From Streptomyces sp. DG1A-41 (GTDB taxonomy: Bacteria > Actinomycetota > Actinomycetes > Streptomycetales > Streptomycetaceae): 64,000 nucleotides of DNA. The translations under genes were made by a program, and so were the position numbers. Shown one piece after another: positions 1-7,262 of the stretch. The stretch is taken from assembly GCF_037055355.1 (NCBI RefSeq), contig NZ_CP146350.1, forward strand, positions 3,805,001-3,869,000, read 5' to 3'. Positions within the stretch are counted from its first letter, which is position 1. Every line of letters begins with the position of its first letter. The notes under the pieces were generated by a model. It had not been told where the DNA came from. It ran no database searches and worked only from the letters and a program-made list of their open reading frames with translations.

Positions 1-1002
1 GAGTTCGGCGAGGAACTTCAGCGGCCGGTCCAGAGCTCCCGTCGCTGTCTCGGCACCCTTGGTGGCGTACTTCGCGATGTACGCGGCGACGGCCCGTTCG
101 GTCAGCTCCTGGCCGCCGTCGAAGTCGGCCGAGCGGATGGTGCGCACGTCGAGCTGACGGCCGAAGGCGAAGGCATGCGCCCGCCCGTCGATGACCGGGC
201 CGTCCACGCGGGCGGCGGCGGTGGCGGCCTGGATGGCGTCGGTCAGCAGATCGGCGGTGGCCCAGGCAGGTGCCGGGGTGTCGCCCCCCTCGGGGCCGTC
301 GATGCGGATTACGGCATGGAAGTGGACGGCTCCGCGCTTCTGGTACTCGGCGACCTTGGCAAAGGACACCCGGGCGTACTCGCGGAAGGCCCGCTGAGTC
401 AGTCCGGCGCGCTTGGCGACCTCTCGGCGCAGGTAGGTCGAGAAGCGCCGCCACAGCGGACCGGCGTGCGCGTTCCAGAGCACGGCCGCTTCGTAGTCGT
501 AGCTGTCCGGGTCGAGGGGGGTACCGAGTGCGGGGTCGTCCTGGTCGTGGCGGGCTCCGCAGCGGCAGCGGCGTACCGAACCGGTCGGGCCGGTGGGGCG
601 GTTGTGGACCGGGCCGAAGCTCGGTGCGGTGAAGGTGGCGAAGACGCGCGGATGTGCGGCAACGCGTTCGGGGACGCCCTTGCCGCCGCGCAGTCCGGAG
701 GTGATCAGGTGGAAGGTGTCGCGGCGGTAGACCTCGGCGCAGGCCGCGCAGCGGGTGGTGCGGCGGTTGTTGCAGCGGACCAGGAGGTGCCCGGCCGGGA
801 GGCTGGCGGAGTCGAGGTGGTGGAGGACATTGCCGATCTCGCCGGTGCGGGTGACGTCGCACTCGGTGCGGTGCCCGTCGAGGCGGATCGGGTGCGTGCA
901 GCCGCCGAGGCCGGCGAGCTGGCGCAGGAGTGCGGGCATGGTGCCCAGGGCGGCCAGTTCGCCGAGTTCGTGGAGCGGGGGCGGAGTGGCGCGGGTGATG
1001 AT
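1..1002 (-). CDS. RepSA-type replication initiator (3' end off the left edge)
   Basis: Replication initiator of an actinomycete integrative and conjugative element, expected to act at the element's own origin. The visible part reads LGELAALGTMPALLRQLAGL near the start, then a Cys pair (CAAC) and the HFHAVIRIDG segment (rolling-circle-type HxH motif). It continues to AAYIAKYATKG, the usual place of the catalytic Tyr helix, before leaving the window. An AAGGAG box lies five bases upstream of two ATC codons (999-1002), where homologues begin. The first in-frame ATG is 21 codons in, at 939, so the start is uncertain: either a rare ATC start at 1002 or the ATG at 939. It is the last visible gene of the transfer/replication block. 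xis and int are expected beyond the edge. Family assignment is strong. Confidence 0.9.
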   Translation of the reverse strand, partial: MITRATPPPLHELGELAALGTMPALLRQLAGLGGCTHPIRLDGHRTECDVTRTGEIGNVLHHLDSASLPAGHLLVRCNNRRTTRCAACAEVYRRDTFHLITSGLRGGKGVPERVAAHPRVFATFTAPSFGPVHNRPTGPTGSVRRCRCGARHDQDDPALGTPLDPDSYDYEAAVLWNAHAGPLWRRFSTYLRREVAKRAGLTQRAFREYARVSFAKVAEYQKRGAVHFHAVIRIDGPEGGDTPAPAWATADLLTDAIQAATAAARVDGPVIDGRAHAFAFGRQLDVRTIRSADFDGGQELTERAVAAYIAKYATKGAETATGALDRPLKFLAEL

Positions 1003-1037
1003 GGCTTCTCCTTCTGGTTTCGGCTGGAGGGAGAGGG

Positions 1038-1083
1038 CCCCCGGGGCGGCGGATGCTTGGCGGTATCGAGGCCGCCCCGGGGG
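1038..1083. terminator. GC-rich hairpin between spd gene and rep
   Basis: A perfect 13-bp stem (1038-1050 pairs with 1071-1083, arm CCCCCGGGGCGGC) with a 20-nt loop lies in the only real gap of the minus-strand block, just upstream of rep. No T-run follows on the minus strand, so it may be an attenuator or mRNA-stability element that uncouples rep from spd expression rather than a true terminator. Confidence 0.55.
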
Positions 1084-1092
1084 TCTGGTGTG

Positions 1093-1338
1093 TCAGCGGC
1101 GGTGCTGGTCGCGGAGCATCGAGCGCAGGACCACGGCGGCGACGGCCACCGAGACGGCCGTGACGGCGACGGCGGCCAGGAGCGCGGTCAGCACGACGCC
1201 ACCGACGAGGACGGCCGCGACCGCTCCCGTGCTGACGGAGATCTGAGCGGCGGGACGCCGCGCGGGTGCCTGGTCGGCCACGGTGTGGGTGTACGCGGGC
1301 GGCGGCGTCGGGCTGTCGGGGTACTTGGGCAGGAACAC
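1093..1338 (-). CDS. SpdD-like small membrane protein of the AICE spread locus
   Basis: A protein of about 81 residues that starts VFLPKYPDSPTPPPAY and has two adjoining hydrophobic stretches (VAAVLVGGVVLTALLAAVAV and the following VAVAAVVL) before a basic tail. This is the layout of SpdD-type spread proteins of Streptomyces conjugative elements, thought to help distribute the plasmid between mycelial compartments. I chose GTG at 1338 because AAGGAG lies nine bases upstream. A longer reading from the ATG at 1371 would place the operator-like motif inside the coding sequence. Its 5' side touches the 3' end of the next small gene. Function is inferred from family and position only. Confidence 0.7.
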   Translation of the reverse strand: MFLPKYPDSPTPPPAYTHTVADQAPARRPAAQISVSTGAVAAVLVGGVVLTALLAAVAVTAVSVAVAAVVLRSMLRDQHRR

Positions 1339-1357
1339 AGCGAAGCTCTCCTTACCT

Positions 1358-1367
1358 ACTCGTCTAG
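1358..1367 (+). promoter_or_regulatory. ACTCGTCTAG operator-like motif before the spdD-like gene
   Basis: One copy of the motif ACTCGTCTAG that recurs at 4458, 4533 (as a palindrome), 5403 (inverted) and 5890. It lies just upstream of the ribosome-binding site of the SpdD-like gene and overlaps the stop codon of the preceding small gene. Best read as a binding site of the GntR repressor at 4599-5384. Confidence 0.5.
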
Positions 1368-1558
1368 TCATGTGAGCCGTTGACGATGTCCACGCCAGAG
1401 CGCGTACCGGACTCGATGGCCGGGGCCATGAACGTGTGCGAGAGCCAGAACCCGAAGAGGGCGATCAGGACGACGATCCACGTGCGGACGCCGAGGAACT
1501 TGACCGCTCCCCAGGCGAAGAAGCCGAGGACGACGACGAGCGGCAGGCTGACGGTCAC
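1364..1558 (-). CDS. Small single-span membrane protein of the AICE
   Basis: A 64-residue protein whose first half is almost entirely hydrophobic (LPLVVVLGFFAWGAVKFLGV, then WIVVLIALFGFWL), giving two short membrane segments and a polar tail. It starts with GTG and has AAAGGA about ten bases upstream. It belongs to the run of tiny genes between spdB and rep that is typical of pSAM2-like elements. The spread (Spd) role is inferred from location; no enzymatic motif is visible. Confidence 0.6.
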   Translation of the reverse strand: MTVSLPLVVVLGFFAWGAVKFLGVRTWIVVLIALFGFWLSHTFMAPAIESGTRSGVDIVNGSHD

Positions 1559-1573
1559 GGTGTGCGGGTCCTT

Positions 1574-1765
1574 TCAGCGGACGGGGCAACGGTGGGTACG
1601 GGCCGCCAGCTCGGCGGCAGCGCGGCTGTCGTAGTCGGCGGAGAAGCCGCAGCGCGGGGCCGTGCAGGCGGCGGTGTGCTTCTCCCGGCCGCGACCGTCG
1701 TACGAGGTGCCGACCTGAACTGGGCCGATGCGGGTGACGTCGCGGAAGCGCTTCGGTGCGGACAT
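1574..1765 (-). CDS. Mobile element transfer protein (small, Cys-containing)
   Basis: A 63-residue protein with the pattern PVQVGTSYDGRGREKHTAAC followed by a CGFSADYDSRAAAELAARTH segment and a late Cys. This small family is found next to rep and spd genes in Streptomyces AICEs and is usually labelled mobile element transfer protein. The paired Cys/His residues (C..C..H..C) could bind a metal. It lies two bases from the next minus-strand gene, so it is cotranscribed. Confidence 0.75.
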   Translation of the reverse strand: MSAPKRFRDVTRIGPVQVGTSYDGRGREKHTAACTAPRCGFSADYDSRAAAELAARTHRCPVR

Positions 1766-1767
1766 GG

Positions 1768-1950
1768 TCAGTTCTCCTGTCGCAGGCTGGGGCCGTGGAA
1801 TTCGCGCAGGATCCGGGCAGCTTCCTCGGGATCCGGCGTGCGGTCGGCAGCTTCTCCGGCGAGGAGCCGAGCGAGCGTCGACCGGCCGCTCACGGCCATT
1901 TCGCGGGCCGCTTGGAGGTAGTCGGCGGCGGTGTTGAAGCAGAGAGGCAT
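1768..1950 (-). CDS. Small hypothetical AICE protein
   Basis: A 60-residue soluble protein starting MPLCFNTAADYLQAAREMAV, with predicted helices and an acidic/basic C-terminus. It is packed between the transfer protein and the SpdB-like gene with gaps of 2 and 16 bases, so it is part of the same transcript. I do not recognise a domain. Confidence 0.6.
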   Translation of the reverse strand: MPLCFNTAADYLQAAREMAVSGRSTLARLLAGEAADRTPDPEEAARILREFHGPSLRQEN

Positions 1951-1966
1951 GATTCCCCTTTGGTGG

Positions 1967-2617
1967 TCAGGTGAGTTGGGCGGCGATGGCGTCGGCCATG
2001 GGCGGCGGGACGCCGAGGCGGGCGCGCAGAGTTGGGGTGTCGATGGCCGTCCCGGTGCGGGTGTGGTGTTCGGCGGCGACTTTGCGGGCGTGCTCGACCA
2101 GGGCGGCCGGGACGGCGACCGACGACGGAGCCGGTACCGGCTCGACTGCTGGAGGCGCTGGGGCTTCCCGTACGGAGTAGGGCTCGCCCTCCTGGTCGCC
2201 GATGTCCTCGGACGTCTTCCCGTCCACGGGGTCACTGGTCTCGTCGTGCGATGCCGGCGAGGAGTGGACGAGGAGGGTTCCGCCGAGGAAGGCGACCGCG
2301 GGCCAGCCCGCGACGAGGATGCGGAGCCAGGCCGGTACGTGGTCCAGGTCGAGCAGCCCGGCAGTGGCGACGTTCGCACCGAGGGACGCGGCGAGCGCGA
2401 TCAGGAACCAGCACCACCCGGCCGCTTTCGCCTCCCCGGACCGCAGTCGGCGCCAGGCGGCGACAAGCAGCAGGTCGACGCTGATCGGGTAGGCCCACGC
2501 CTTCCACCCGTCCTGTCCGGCCGCCGAGGCGACGTCGTGCAGGTGGGCGAAGGACAGCGCGGCGGCGATGACCGCTTGGACGAGCACCGCGTCGACACGG
2601 GCCAGGTGGGCGCGCAT
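1967..2617 (-). CDS. DUF2637 (SpdB-like) integral membrane spread protein
   Basis: A 216-residue protein. The N-terminal 130 residues carry four hydrophobic segments (AVIAAALSFAHLHDVASAAG, AWAYPISVDLLLVAAW, WCWFLIALAASLGANVATAG and ILVAGWPAVAFLGGTLLV), the pattern of DUF2637. This is followed by a proline/acid-rich linker and a small C-terminal helical domain (ALVEHARKVAAEH onward). Such proteins act with TraB in intramycelial spread of Streptomyces elements. I chose the ATG at 2617 over one 15 codons upstream because AAGGAG sits seven bases before it. Confidence 0.8.
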   Translation of the reverse strand: MRAHLARVDAVLVQAVIAAALSFAHLHDVASAAGQDGWKAWAYPISVDLLLVAAWRRLRSGEAKAAGWCWFLIALAASLGANVATAGLLDLDHVPAWLRILVAGWPAVAFLGGTLLVHSSPASHDETSDPVDGKTSEDIGDQEGEPYSVREAPAPPAVEPVPAPSSVAVPAALVEHARKVAAEHHTRTGTAIDTPTLRARLGVPPPMADAIAAQLT

Positions 2618-2706
2618 GCTACGGCTCCTTTTCGGGTTTAGGCATGGGAGGGGTAGGGACATGGCGTGAGGCGGTCACGCCGACCGGGGGTGCGTGCGGA
2701 CGTGGA

Positions 2707-4086
2707 TCAGTCGGTCACTGGCCGGGGCCACACGAGCGGACCCGGCGTCTCGGCGGTCGGCGGTACGGGCACGTCGGGCCGGAAGGGCTTGAGTGCGGGC
2801 AGGTCGGGGACCAGATGGGCCCACTCGCGGCAGGTCTCGGCGGCGTCGTCGAGGGAGAGGTACGGGGTGCGGATGCGGGACCAGCCGCCGGAGGTGTCAC
2901 CGGCAACGGCGAGGCCGGGCCGTTCGGGAGCGATGGCGCAGGCAGCAGAGACCGCTTCGGGGGCGATGTCGCCGAGCGCCATCTTGGCGGACGCTTCGTC
3001 GTTGACGCGGTGGCAGACGCGGCCGGTCAACTGGGCCCGCAGCATGGTCGCGCCCTTGCCGAGTTCGGCGCCGAAGCGCTGGCCGCAGACCTCCAGGTAG
3101 ATGCCGGCGGCCCGGCCGAGCTGGGCGAGGCGGATGAGCTGGGTGACCATCTCGTCCCGGCGTTCCTCGTCCTTCTTCGTGGCGACCAGGAACAGTTCTG
3201 CCACCTCGTCGACGAACAGCACGACAGGCACCGGGCGTTCATGCTCGGGCAGGCCCCAGATGTCGGAGGTGATCTTCTCGTCCGGGGTGCTCGGCGCGAT
3301 GCCCTGCCGGTCCTTGATCAGGTCATATCGGTCCTCCATTTCCTTGATGAGCACGGGCAGCAGCTCGGCGGCCTGCTCTGGGTCGGTGGCGAGCGCCGAC
3401 AGGCGCGGAGCGAAGGGCGCCAGTTCCACGCCCCGCTTGCAGTCGATGCCGACCAGGGCGACGGGCTGACGGGCGAGGCCGGTGACGAGGTGACGCAGGT
3501 ACATGGACTTGCCGGACAGCGTGGCGCCGAGGGTGAGTTGGTGCGGCACGGTGCGGTAGTCGCGTACGAACGGGGTGGCGTCCTCTCGCAGCGCGACCGG
3601 GACCCGCAGAAGGTCCGGGTGGAGCTTGCGAGGCATACGGACCTTCCGCAGAACGTCGAAGCCGACCAGCCGCAGTTCGACCACACCCGGCTTGACGGTG
3701 GTCACGTAGACGGCATGAACACCCCAGGCGTGCCGCAGCCGTTCAGCGGAGGCGGCCACATCGGCAGGTTCCTGGCCAGGAGCGAGCCGCAGACGGACCC
3801 GCAACCCCGTCGAGGTCGGCCGGACGATCCCCCGACGCGGCGGCACGGACCGGACCTCACGGCGGGTGGTGGCCTTGACCGCCAGGACCCGCAGCCGGGA
3901 GGGCGCCACCGTCAGCCCGCACGCCTCCATGACCGAGCCGTAGGAGCTGAGCAGCCGGACCGTGGATATCGGTAAGCCGACCGTGGACCAGTAGATGCCG
4001 GGGCGCTTGGCCCGGGCGTAGGCGGCCCCACCGCCGAGTGCGGCAACGGGACCACCCACCTCCAGAAGCGTCGTCAGGTCGGTCAT
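2707..4086 (-). CDS. TraB-like FtsK/SpoIIIE DNA translocase
   Basis: A 459-residue protein and the main conjugation motor: in this family a membrane-associated hexamer pumps double-stranded DNA between mycelia. It has a short N-terminal hydrophobic region, Walker A GATLSGKS at about 187-194, Walker B VVLFVDE at about 288-294, and the FtsK-type LGRAAGIYLEVCGQR segment that follows. Its start overlaps the stop of the upstream SCO3933-family gene by one base (TGATG), so translation is coupled. The gap to the SpdB gene (about 90 bases) is small. Identification as a Tra translocase is firm; strict orthology to pSAM2 TraSA is not tested. Confidence 0.9.
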   Translation of the reverse strand: MTDLTTLLEVGGPVAALGGGAAYARAKRPGIYWSTVGLPISTVRLLSSYGSVMEACGLTVAPSRLRVLAVKATTRREVRSVPPRRGIVRPTSTGLRVRLRLAPGQEPADVAASAERLRHAWGVHAVYVTTVKPGVVELRLVGFDVLRKVRMPRKLHPDLLRVPVALREDATPFVRDYRTVPHQLTLGATLSGKSMYLRHLVTGLARQPVALVGIDCKRGVELAPFAPRLSALATDPEQAAELLPVLIKEMEDRYDLIKDRQGIAPSTPDEKITSDIWGLPEHERPVPVVLFVDEVAELFLVATKKDEERRDEMVTQLIRLAQLGRAAGIYLEVCGQRFGAELGKGATMLRAQLTGRVCHRVNDEASAKMALGDIAPEAVSAACAIAPERPGLAVAGDTSGGWSRIRTPYLSLDDAAETCREWAHLVPDLPALKPFRPDVPVPPTAETPGPLVWPRPVTD

Positions 4087-4442
4087 CAGGCCGTGGCTCC
4101 CACAGCGGCCGGGAAGGAGGCCGGAGTGACAGCGGCAGCGCGGAAAGCGATGCCGTGGCGCTGCTGCCCGTTGAAGACGCTCTCCCAGGGCCGGGCGACC
4201 AGACCCGGCAGAGAGACCGGGGCACCCAGGGCAAGCCCTTCCGACACCCCGCTCTCCGGAACGGTCACCTTGATCAGGGACGACTCCCCCTCCTCGATGT
4301 AGACGACGCCGATCGTCATCAGCGCCTCACCGCTGACGGCGTCCTTGGCAATCTCGCCGGTCTGCCGGTCGCGGACCTTGGGCTCGGGCGCCTCAGTCAG
4401 CAGGATCGTCGCGGCCGAGGTCTCCACACGGATGGTGCGCAA
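4086..4442 (-). CDS. SCO3933-family regulatory protein of AICE
   Basis: A 118-residue protein of the SCO3933 family, consistently found directly upstream of the tra gene in Streptomyces integrative elements. It reads as a beta-rich small domain with no transmembrane segment. I infer a TTG start at 4442 preceded by GGGAAAG; there is no ATG or GTG near. It is the first gene of the minus-strand transfer operon, and an ACTCGTCTAG box lies about 15 bases upstream of its start, so the whole operon is probably held down by the GntR repressor. The biochemical role is unknown. Confidence 0.75.
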   Translation of the reverse strand: MRTIRVETSAATILLTEAPEPKVRDRQTGEIAKDAVSGEALMTIGVVYIEEGESSLIKVTVPESGVSEGLALGAPVSLPGLVARPWESVFNGQQRHGIAFRAAAVTPASFPAAVGATA

Positions 4443-4457
4443 GATTCTTTCCCATCT

Positions 4458-4467
4458 ACTCGTCTAG
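4458..4467 (+). promoter_or_regulatory. ACTCGTCTAG operator-like motif upstream of the transfer operon
   Basis: A copy of the repeated motif placed just before the ribosome-binding site of the first transfer gene. It continues as ACTCGTCTAGACAAGA, an imperfect palindrome. Expected to be bound by the KorSA-like repressor. Confidence 0.55.
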
Positions 4468-4532
4468 ACAAGATGCAGTCTTCGAACCCGGTGACGCCGG
4501 GAACGTCGACCACTCTGCCACACCACTTGCCC

Positions 4533-4548
4533 ACTCGTCTATACGAGT
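4533..4548. promoter_or_regulatory. Palindromic operator ACTCGTCTATACGAGT
   Basis: Arms ACTCGT and ACGAGT around a four-base centre: the best palindrome among the repeated motifs and a good fit to the short inverted operators used by GntR/HutC proteins. It lies between the transfer operon start and the 3' end of the repressor gene, with a further half-site ACGAGT at 4565-4570. Confidence 0.6.
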
Positions 4549-4598
4549 ATGCGTGTTGAGGTGTACGAGTCCGGGGAACTGGCCTCGCGCACCGCCGA

Positions 4599-5384
4599 TC
4601 AGGTTGCCGGAAGCTGATAGGAGAGGACGTAGGCGTCCGCCGCCATGACCGTGTCACAGACCTCCACGGCCCGCCCCGCAGTATCGAAAGCGGTACGGAT
4701 CAGGTGGATCACCGGTACACCGGACGCCAGTTGCAGCGTCTTGACCTCGGACGGCGAGGGCATCCGGGCCCTGATCTCCTCCTCGAAGTGGTCGAGCTGG
4801 TGGCCCAGCTCCTCAAGCCGGGCGTAAATACCGCCGGGGCCCGGGTTGGGTTCGGCGATCTGTGTTCCGCGGGCGATGTCGAGCGGGAGGTATGACGTGG
4901 CGAACTCGACCGGTCGGCCGTCGAGCAGGTACCGGCGACGCCGGGCGAGCACGCGCCGCACGGAGCCGAGGCGGGTGGAGATGTCCTGGCTGGCCTTCTC
5001 CTCCTTGACCTCCAGACTGTCCACCTTCGGGTGACTGCCGGCGGCGTCGGCCTCCACGATGAACGCGGATTTGCCCTGCTCACGGTGGCGCCGGGCGAAC
5101 CGGTCCGAGGCGAGCCGCCGCACCGGGGGCCGGGGCCGGACGAAGACGCCCTTGCCGTGCTCGGCGTGCACCAGGCCCTCACCCTGGAGCACCGAGAAGG
5201 AGTTGCGGACCGTCATCCGGGAAACGCCGTAGTGCTCGACCAGCTCAGCTTCAGAAGGCAGCTTCTCCCCCTCCTTGAATCGCCCACGGTCGATGGCCTC
5301 GCGCAGCTGATCGGCGATCTGCCGGAAGACCGCACGATCACTGGTCGGGTCGAGGCCGCCGAGAATGCTCGGTAGAGACGTCAC
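4599..5384 (-). CDS. GntR/HutC-family repressor (KorSA-like)
   Basis: A 261-residue regulator with an N-terminal GntR winged helix (FRQIADQLREAIDRGRFKEG and LPSEAELVEHYGVSRMTVRN, residues about 20-75) and a C-terminal UTRA effector domain ending in the usual YVLSYQLP region. In pSAM2, KorSA of this family silences the element by repressing the replication/transfer activator. This gene sits in the same place and is surrounded by the repeated ACTCGTCTAG sites. GTG start at 5384 with AAAGGAG six bases upstream. Its own promoter region, shared with the divergent Nudix gene, holds an inverted copy of the motif at 5403-5412, so autorepression is likely. Confidence 0.85.
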   Translation of the reverse strand: MTSLPSILGGLDPTSDRAVFRQIADQLREAIDRGRFKEGEKLPSEAELVEHYGVSRMTVRNSFSVLQGEGLVHAEHGKGVFVRPRPPVRRLASDRFARRHREQGKSAFIVEADAAGSHPKVDSLEVKEEKASQDISTRLGSVRRVLARRRRYLLDGRPVEFATSYLPLDIARGTQIAEPNPGPGGIYARLEELGHQLDHFEEEIRARMPSPSEVKTLQLASGVPVIHLIRTAFDTAGRAVEVCDTVMAADAYVLSYQLPAT

Positions 5385-5402
5385 GCGTACTCCTTTAGGT
5401 AT

Positions 5403-5412
5403 CTAGACGAGT
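5403..5412 (-). promoter_or_regulatory. Inverted ACTCGTCTAG motif between repressor and Nudix gene
   Basis: CTAGACGAGT on the plus strand, that is, the same operator-like motif in reverse. It lies in the 83-base divergent gap between the GntR repressor and the Nudix gene, just upstream of the repressor's ribosome-binding site, where it could control both promoters. Confidence 0.55.
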
Positions 5413-5467
5413 GGGCGAGTGTTGTTGCTACGGTGGAGAGCCTAGCCAGCCGAGAGGGCCGAGGAAC

Positions 5468-5899
5468 GTGAGCACAGAACGCCCGCACTCCGTGAGCGTC
5501 GCCGGGGTCATCGTCGATGACCAAGGCCGGGCCCTGCTGATCAAGCGCCGCGACAACGGTCACTGGGAGCCCCCGGGCGGCGTCCTCGAACGTGAGGAAA
5601 CCATCCCTGAGGCCCTCCAGCGTGAAGTTCACGAAGAGACCGGCATCAAGATCGAGCTTCCTGCGACCCTGACCGGCGTCTACAAGAACATGACGGGCCT
5701 GATCGTCTCCATGGTCTTCCGCTGCCAGGCAGCCGACGGCACACCCACCACCGGGTACGAGACCCGCGCACTGCGCTGGGCCACCCGCGAAGAGGTCATC
5801 GAACTCGCCGACGAGGCCTACGCGATCCGCGTCCTTGACGCACTCGACGCGGCGTCCCCGCCGGCCATACGCGCCCACGACGGCGTGAAACTCGTCTAG
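5468..5899 (+). CDS. Nudix hydrolase-like protein (Pif-type immunity factor)
   Basis: A 143-residue protein with a full Nudix box: GGVLEREETIPEALQREVHE followed by ETGIKIE (GX5EX7REUXEEXGU). pSAM2 Pif is a Nudix-box protein that stops redundant transfer between cells already carrying the element. The position beside the KorSA-like gene makes this the natural candidate here, though a housekeeping Nudix activity cannot be excluded. I chose GTG at 5468 because GAGGAA precedes it; an earlier in-frame GTG lies inside the operator. The TAG stop is itself part of another ACTCGTCTAG copy. Confidence 0.75.
   Translation: MSTERPHSVSVAGVIVDDQGRALLIKRRDNGHWEPPGGVLEREETIPEALQREVHEETGIKIELPATLTGVYKNMTGLIVSMVFRCQAADGTPTTGYETRALRWATREEVIELADEAYAIRVLDALDAASPPAIRAHDGVKLV
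5890..5899 (+). promoter_or_regulatory. ACTCGTCTAG motif at the Nudix stop codon
   Basis: The last codons of the Nudix gene (LV and stop) are written in the operator-like motif. It lies about 50 bases before the next gene's start and could serve as an internal operator for the downstream genes. Confidence 0.4.
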
Positions 5900-5945
5900 C
5901 CCGAACCCGCTGCACATGGCGGCCTACCAGCACGAAGGAACTTGT

Positions 5946-6377
5946 ATGCACGAGTATACGAGTACAGCCCGGGTCTGGGGACTGTCTTGCCCAGGTTTCC
6001 CGGAAGAGGTCAGCCGGGCCCGCCGCTGGACGCGGGACATCCTGCGCGGATCTCCCCTGGCCGACGACGCCGAACTGATCGTGAGCGAGCTGAGCGCGAA
6101 CGCGATCCTCCACACCGCCAGCGGCACTCAGTCCGGCAGCTTCCATCTGGCACTCGCGGTGTCCCCGCAGGTGGTCGCCCTGTCGGTCACCGACGAGGGA
6201 GGCACCGGTACCGCTCCGAAGGTCGAGCACCAGGACGACCAGGCCGAGCACGGCCGGGGCCTGGGCATGGTCAGCGCGATCGCACACCGTGTCGTAGTCC
6301 ACGACAGCCACAGCGGCTACACGGTCACCGCGGAACTTTTCACCGAGCCCCGCCCGACAAGGGGACGCCCGTGCTGA
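5946..6377 (+). CDS. ATP-binding anti-sigma-like protein (HATPase_c_2 fold)
   Basis: A 143-residue RsbW/SpoIIAB-type protein. The N box is LIVSELSANAILHT (about residues 47-60), the G1 region VVALSVTDEGG and the G2 region GRGLGMVSAIAH. Streptomyces has very many of these orphan kinase-like proteins, acting on anti-anti-sigma factors or binding other regulators. Start at 5946 was chosen for the AAGGA box eight bases before. An ATG 30 bases upstream lacks one. The codons just after the start contain a direct repeat ACGAGTAT-ACGAGTAC that resembles operator half-sites. It overlaps the next gene by seven bases. Confidence 0.75.
   Translation: MHEYTSTARVWGLSCPGFPEEVSRARRWTRDILRGSPLADDAELIVSELSANAILHTASGTQSGSFHLALAVSPQVVALSVTDEGGTGTAPKVEHQDDQAEHGRGLGMVSAIAHRVVVHDSHSGYTVTAELFTEPRPTRGRPC
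5950..5963 (+). repeat. Tandem ACGAGT half-sites inside a start region
   Basis: ACGAGT occurs twice, eight bases apart (ACGAGTATACGAGT), directly after the ATG of the anti-sigma-like gene. The hexamer is one arm of the operator palindrome at 4533. Whether the repressor binds here is inference. Confidence 0.35.
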
Positions 6378-6718
6378 CGTCTCCTCGTCCCGAAGCACCG
6401 CACACAGACAGCCGACGTCTCCCCTACCAGTGCCGAGCCGCCGCCTACCCCTCGAACCAGGCCCGAGCCATCCCCATGGGGAGATACGACACCACGAGCC
6501 CGCGCCTGGCCCTGCGCTGGTTACAGGAGCGCACCCGCCACATCACCGACCAACTCGACGCCGCATACGCACAGCCCGGACTGCACTGGCTGACGGACGA
6601 AGCGGAACACGAACGAGCCCTTGCCTACATGACGGCAGGCACGGGCTACCAACTCACCCTGTACGACGAGAACACCCGCTACGTCCTCGTGGCCTACCCG
6701 ACGGGACCGACCTCGTGA
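6371..6718 (+). CDS. Hypothetical small protein of the AICE
   Basis: About 115 residues from GTG at 6371, which has AAGGGGA upstream and overlaps the previous stop by seven bases. The well-formed part begins MGRYDTTSPRLALRWLQERT and contains a helical half and a beta-strand half (YQLTLYDENTRYVLVAYPT). It has no domain I recognise. Overlaps on both sides (ATP-binding gene before, GTGA overlap after) show it is the middle gene of a coupled trio. Confidence 0.55.
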   Translation: MLTSPRPEAPHTDSRRLPYQCRAAAYPSNQARAIPMGRYDTTSPRLALRWLQERTRHITDQLDAAYAQPGLHWLTDEAEHERALAYMTAGTGYQLTLYDENTRYVLVAYPTGPTS

Positions 6719-7092
6719 ACGGGCCAACTCACGGCTACTGGTGCGAATGCTGGACCGAGGACGTCAGCACCACAGAACCGCCGGCACTCCGGGCATCGTT
6801 CGACGCGCACTCAGCGCCCCAGGCAGACCGATGGGTCGCCATCGCCCTGCGCACAATCTCACCCGCGCTCGACTCCGACGCATCGGGCGAGGCATGGACG
6901 TGGCTGTACGACGGACGCGCCGAGACCCGGAGAGCTCTCCTGCGCTCCGAGCCGTGCACAGTGACCATCAGGCACGCAGACGTCCGCATCACGTGGGACA
7001 TCCGGCCAGTGCTCTTTCTGCCGCTCGCACACCGACAGGGCGCCGAACTCCCAGCCTGCGCCCATGCTTTCAAGCCCCAGCAGACCGACTGA
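6715..7092 (+). CDS. Hypothetical protein, last of the coupled trio
   Basis: About 125 residues from GTG at 6715, whose GTGA overlaps the TGA of the preceding gene. The protein has a short N-terminal Cys pair (CECW) and a WDIRPVLFLPLAH C-terminal region. Family unknown. It closes the plus-strand group and is followed by strong hairpins at 7119-7158. Confidence 0.5.
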   Translation: MNGPTHGYWCECWTEDVSTTEPPALRASFDAHSAPQADRWVAIALRTISPALDSDASGEAWTWLYDGRAETRRALLRSEPCTVTIRHADVRITWDIRPVLFLPLAHRQGAELPACAHAFKPQQTD

Positions 7093-7118
7093 GTTACAAC
7101 TTTCTCTACTGGTTCAAG

Positions 7119-7158
7119 GCCCGCGCACGGCGCGGGCGCGCGCCGCCTCTGCGGCGCG
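7119..7158. terminator. Two adjacent GC-rich hairpins after the trio
   Basis: GCCCGCGC (7119-7126) pairs with GCGCGGGC (7130-7137) across ACG, and CGCGCCGC (7139-7146) pairs with GCGGCGCG (7151-7158) across CTCT. No T-run follows. They lie 27 bases after a stop codon and could terminate transcription in high-GC fashion, or belong to a replication or transfer locus with the inverted repeat downstream. Confidence 0.5.
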
Positions 7159-7262
7159 GCCTGCCTCCTGTCTGCGCCCCGGCTGGCCGCGCCCGGCGGC
7201 GCGCTCGGCGGCTGCGGGCATGAAGTGGGAGACACCCTCTGTGGCTGGGGCGGTCGGCTCCA

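Noticed and set aside
4470..4530. tRNA-like string on the minus strand (GTGTGGCAGAGTGGTCGA, then GGGTTCGAAG)
   Set aside because: Resembles D-arm and T-loop pieces, but T-stem halves do not pair and there is no anticodon arm or acceptor stem. It may be a decayed tRNA between two operators, not a gene.
5468..5899. Housekeeping MutT for the Nudix gene
   Set aside because: Possible by motif alone, but position beside the KorSA-like gene and the embedded operators favour the pSAM2 Pif role.
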